Assembly (NCBI GenBank): GCA_030950185.1
Contig: JAUZRU010000064.1
Span: 1 to 39,598 of the forward strand
Reading direction: 5' to 3'
DNA: 39,598 bases
From: Paracoccaceae bacterium
Lineage (GTDB): Bacteria > Pseudomonadota > Alphaproteobacteria > Rhodobacterales > Rhodobacteraceae
This document shows positions 38,038-39,598 of the stretch, in pieces (the stretch's first letter is position 1; the number at the start of each line of letters is the position of its first letter). The notes beneath the pieces were generated by a model. That model saw only the letters and a program-made list of their open reading frames with translations, was not told the DNA's origin and searched no databases. Position numbers and translations under genes: made by a program.

Positions 38038-38859
38038 TTACCGCCGGCTGTACCAACTTATCGACACGAACTTGCGGGCATAGAATTCCCCCATCATTCC
38101 GATGACCAGCACCGCCAGGCTGAAATACAGCGGGTACCACATCGATGTCACATGCGGGGTGTAGTTTATGAAAGCGGCGCCCCGCGCCTGGTCGATGGTG
38201 TGAAACAGTGGATTCCATGAAAAGAAGGGCAGGATGGCAGAGGGAAGGTTGTTTGCCGCAAACATCTTGCCGCTGGCGATCATGTTGGCGCGTGAATAGA
38301 TTGTCGTGGCGATCCGTGCTGTGCCGGGCGAAAAGGGTTTGATCCCCAGAAACACCAGACCGACAGCGATACCGCTGAACCAGGCCAGCAGAAACGCCAG
38401 AAAGAATTCTCCGGGGTTTTCGATCTCGACGGGGTTGATGGCCACATGGGTGATGAACAGGATCACCACCATCGAAAGCAGCTGCAGATAAAGCGTGGCA
38501 AGTGCCGAAGATGAAATGGCCAGAAACGTTGTCATCGGCGCGTGTTTCATGATGGGCGAAGCCGGCCCTTCCGAGGTGACCACTGCACCAACGGTTTTCA
38601 CATGCGTCATGAACAGGAAGATGCCCGACATCAGGAAAATCAGGAAATCGCCACGGATGGCGGCCGAGCGGCGGCCAAAGACCGCGAACATGATGTAAAA
38701 CACCATGATGAACATGACCGACTGGAAAATGCTGGATGTCAGGCTGGCAATCGGGCTGCTGCTGGATTTTCGCACAACGCGCACCGTCGTGTGAAACAGC
38801 ATGTCGGCGAACCGATAGATCGCCCAGATGCCCCTGTGGCCGTTTTCATTTTGAAGCAT
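38038..38859 (-). CDS. ABC-2 type transporter permease (polysaccharide-export KpsM/Wzm-like)
   Basis: 273 residues from the ATG at 38859, which has AGG eight bases before it; a GTG at 38892 would add 11 residues without a ribosome site. Six hydrophobic segments are visible, from SIFQSVMFIMVFYIMFAVFG to LYFSLAVLVIGMMGEFYARKF, with an N-terminal amphipathic part before the first, as in KpsM-type permeases. Such permeases export capsular or O-antigen polysaccharide with an ATPase partner. No ATPase is found next to it in the window: downstream is the convergent alkB, upstream the divergent cysQ. Assignment to the family is good, substrate unknown. Confidence 0.8.
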   Translation of the reverse strand: MLQNENGHRGIWAIYRFADMLFHTTVRVVRKSSSSPIASLTSSIFQSVMFIMVFYIMFAVFGRRSAAIRGDFLIFLMSGIFLFMTHVKTVGAVVTSEGPASPIMKHAPMTTFLAISSSALATLYLQLLSMVVILFITHVAINPVEIENPGEFFLAFLLAWFSGIAVGLVFLGIKPFSPGTARIATTIYSRANMIASGKMFAANNLPSAILPFFSWNPLFHTIDQARGAAFINYTPHVTSMWYPLYFSLAVLVIGMMGEFYARKFVSISWYSRR

Positions 38860-39006
38860 TTTCGTTGCCTGCCCTTGTTCGGTGGTTTCCACATGTTTTT
38901 ATCGCGGGAAACCTTGCCGATTGTCTGATCGCCGATCATAAGAAGAAAACGTGGATTTTTCAAGAAACCGGTCAACAGGGCCGAGGGAATGATTGGGGGC
39001 AGAGCT

Positions 39007-39598
39007 TTGGATTTCGAAAAGATGGTAATGGTTTTCCGCGATCTGGCGCTGGCAGGCGGCGAACGGATCATGGAAATCTACCAAGGTGGCGACATGGACG
39101 TTCGCGCAAAAGCCGATGAAAGCCCCGTGACTGCCGCTGACGAGGCTGCCGACCGCGTGATTTCCCAAGGGCTGCGCGCGGCATTTCCCGATATCCTGCT
39201 GGTTACCGAGGAACAGGCCGCAACCCATGGGCACAGCGCGCGGGACTTCATCATTGTCGATCCGCTTGATGGTACCAAGGAATTCATAAAGAGGCGCGGC
39301 GATTTCACCGTGAACATCGCCTTTGTTCAGGACGGCGTGCCAGTGCGCGGGGTTGTCTATGCGCCGGCAAGGGGCAGGCTGTTCTATACCGATGCCTCTG
39401 GCCGCTCGATAGAAGAGACCGGTGACCACAAGGCCGGGCAGCCCGGAGAAACGCATCCGATCGCGGTTTCAAAGCCTGATAACGATGCGCTGATCGTGGT
39501 TGCTTCGAAATCCCACCGCGATAAGGCAACGGATGATTACATCGCAAGATACAAGGTCAAAGACAGCCGTGCTGCAGGGTCTTCGCTGAAATTCTGTC
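39007..39598 (+). CDS. cysQ: 3'(2'),5'-bisphosphate nucleotidase CysQ, truncated by the right edge
   Basis: The frame is open to the window end (197 complete codons). A TTG at 39007 is preferred: GGGGG lies seven bases before it and the resulting N-terminus has the family length before RDLALAGGERIMEIY. In-frame ATG codons at 38989 and 39022 are alternatives. Inositol-monophosphatase-type metal sites are seen in DESPVTAADEAAD, LVTEEQ and IVDPLDGTKEF. It removes PAP/PAPS-derived phosphate in sulfate assimilation. The C-terminal third is outside the window. Confidence 0.94.
   Translation, partial: MDFEKMVMVFRDLALAGGERIMEIYQGGDMDVRAKADESPVTAADEAADRVISQGLRAAFPDILLVTEEQAATHGHSARDFIIVDPLDGTKEFIKRRGDFTVNIAFVQDGVPVRGVVYAPARGRLFYTDASGRSIEETGDHKAGQPGETHPIAVSKPDNDALIVVASKSHRDKATDDYIARYKVKDSRAAGSSLKFC

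Overview
The window looks like part of an alphaproteobacterial chromosome, most likely from the Rhodobacterales (Roseobacter-like). This rests on protein sequence and gene order: tim44-like/mltA/smr, fxsA, secB, dnaQ-coaE-aroE-maf on one side and hemJ, rho, mnmE, mnmG, rsmG, parA, parB on the other, followed by rph-rdgB-hemW, hrcA-grpE, mutS, maeB and dnaK-dnaJ. No taxonomic marker such as 16S rRNA is present. No tRNA, rRNA, insertion sequence or CRISPR array was seen.

Replication-origin core. The 429-base gap between the leftward maf and the rightward hemJ is AT-rich and holds five near-consensus DnaA boxes, so it is read as oriC. The adjacent genes run away from it on both sides. Two perfect 16-bp parS sites lie 3.4 and 5.3 kb to the right, embedded in the coding sequences of mnmG and rsmG just before parA and parB. 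The ParABS segregation system and its nearest centromere sites are therefore together at the origin.

Left part (1-9438). A three-gene leftward cluster encodes secreted proteins: a von Willebrand factor A protein with a C-terminal concanavalin-like domain, a smaller protein made only of that second domain, and an enormous exported protein of at least 2407 residues that runs off the left edge. The giant protein has a signal peptide, four copies of a roughly 58-residue repeat (three near the N-terminus, one about 1900 residues later), two coiled-coil regions, helical TPR-like regions, a glycine-rich hydrophobic stretch and a motif resembling a nucleotidyltransferase active site. It is the best candidate here for an undescribed system. 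Then come smr, mltA and a Tim44-like gene (leftward) and fxsA and secB (rightward).

Right part (18-39.6 kb). This holds mostly housekeeping functions: tRNA wobble modification (mnmE, mnmG), 16S rRNA methylation (rsmG), chromosome segregation, nucleotide-pool and RNA processing (rdgB, rph), the heat-shock system (hrcA-grpE and, 6 kb away, dnaK-dnaJ behind an RpoH-type promoter), mismatch repair (mutS), a malic enzyme coupled to a sugar kinase, an AlkB-type dioxygenase, a lone ABC-2 permease and a cysQ gene truncated by the right edge. Terminator hairpins mark several transcription-unit ends.
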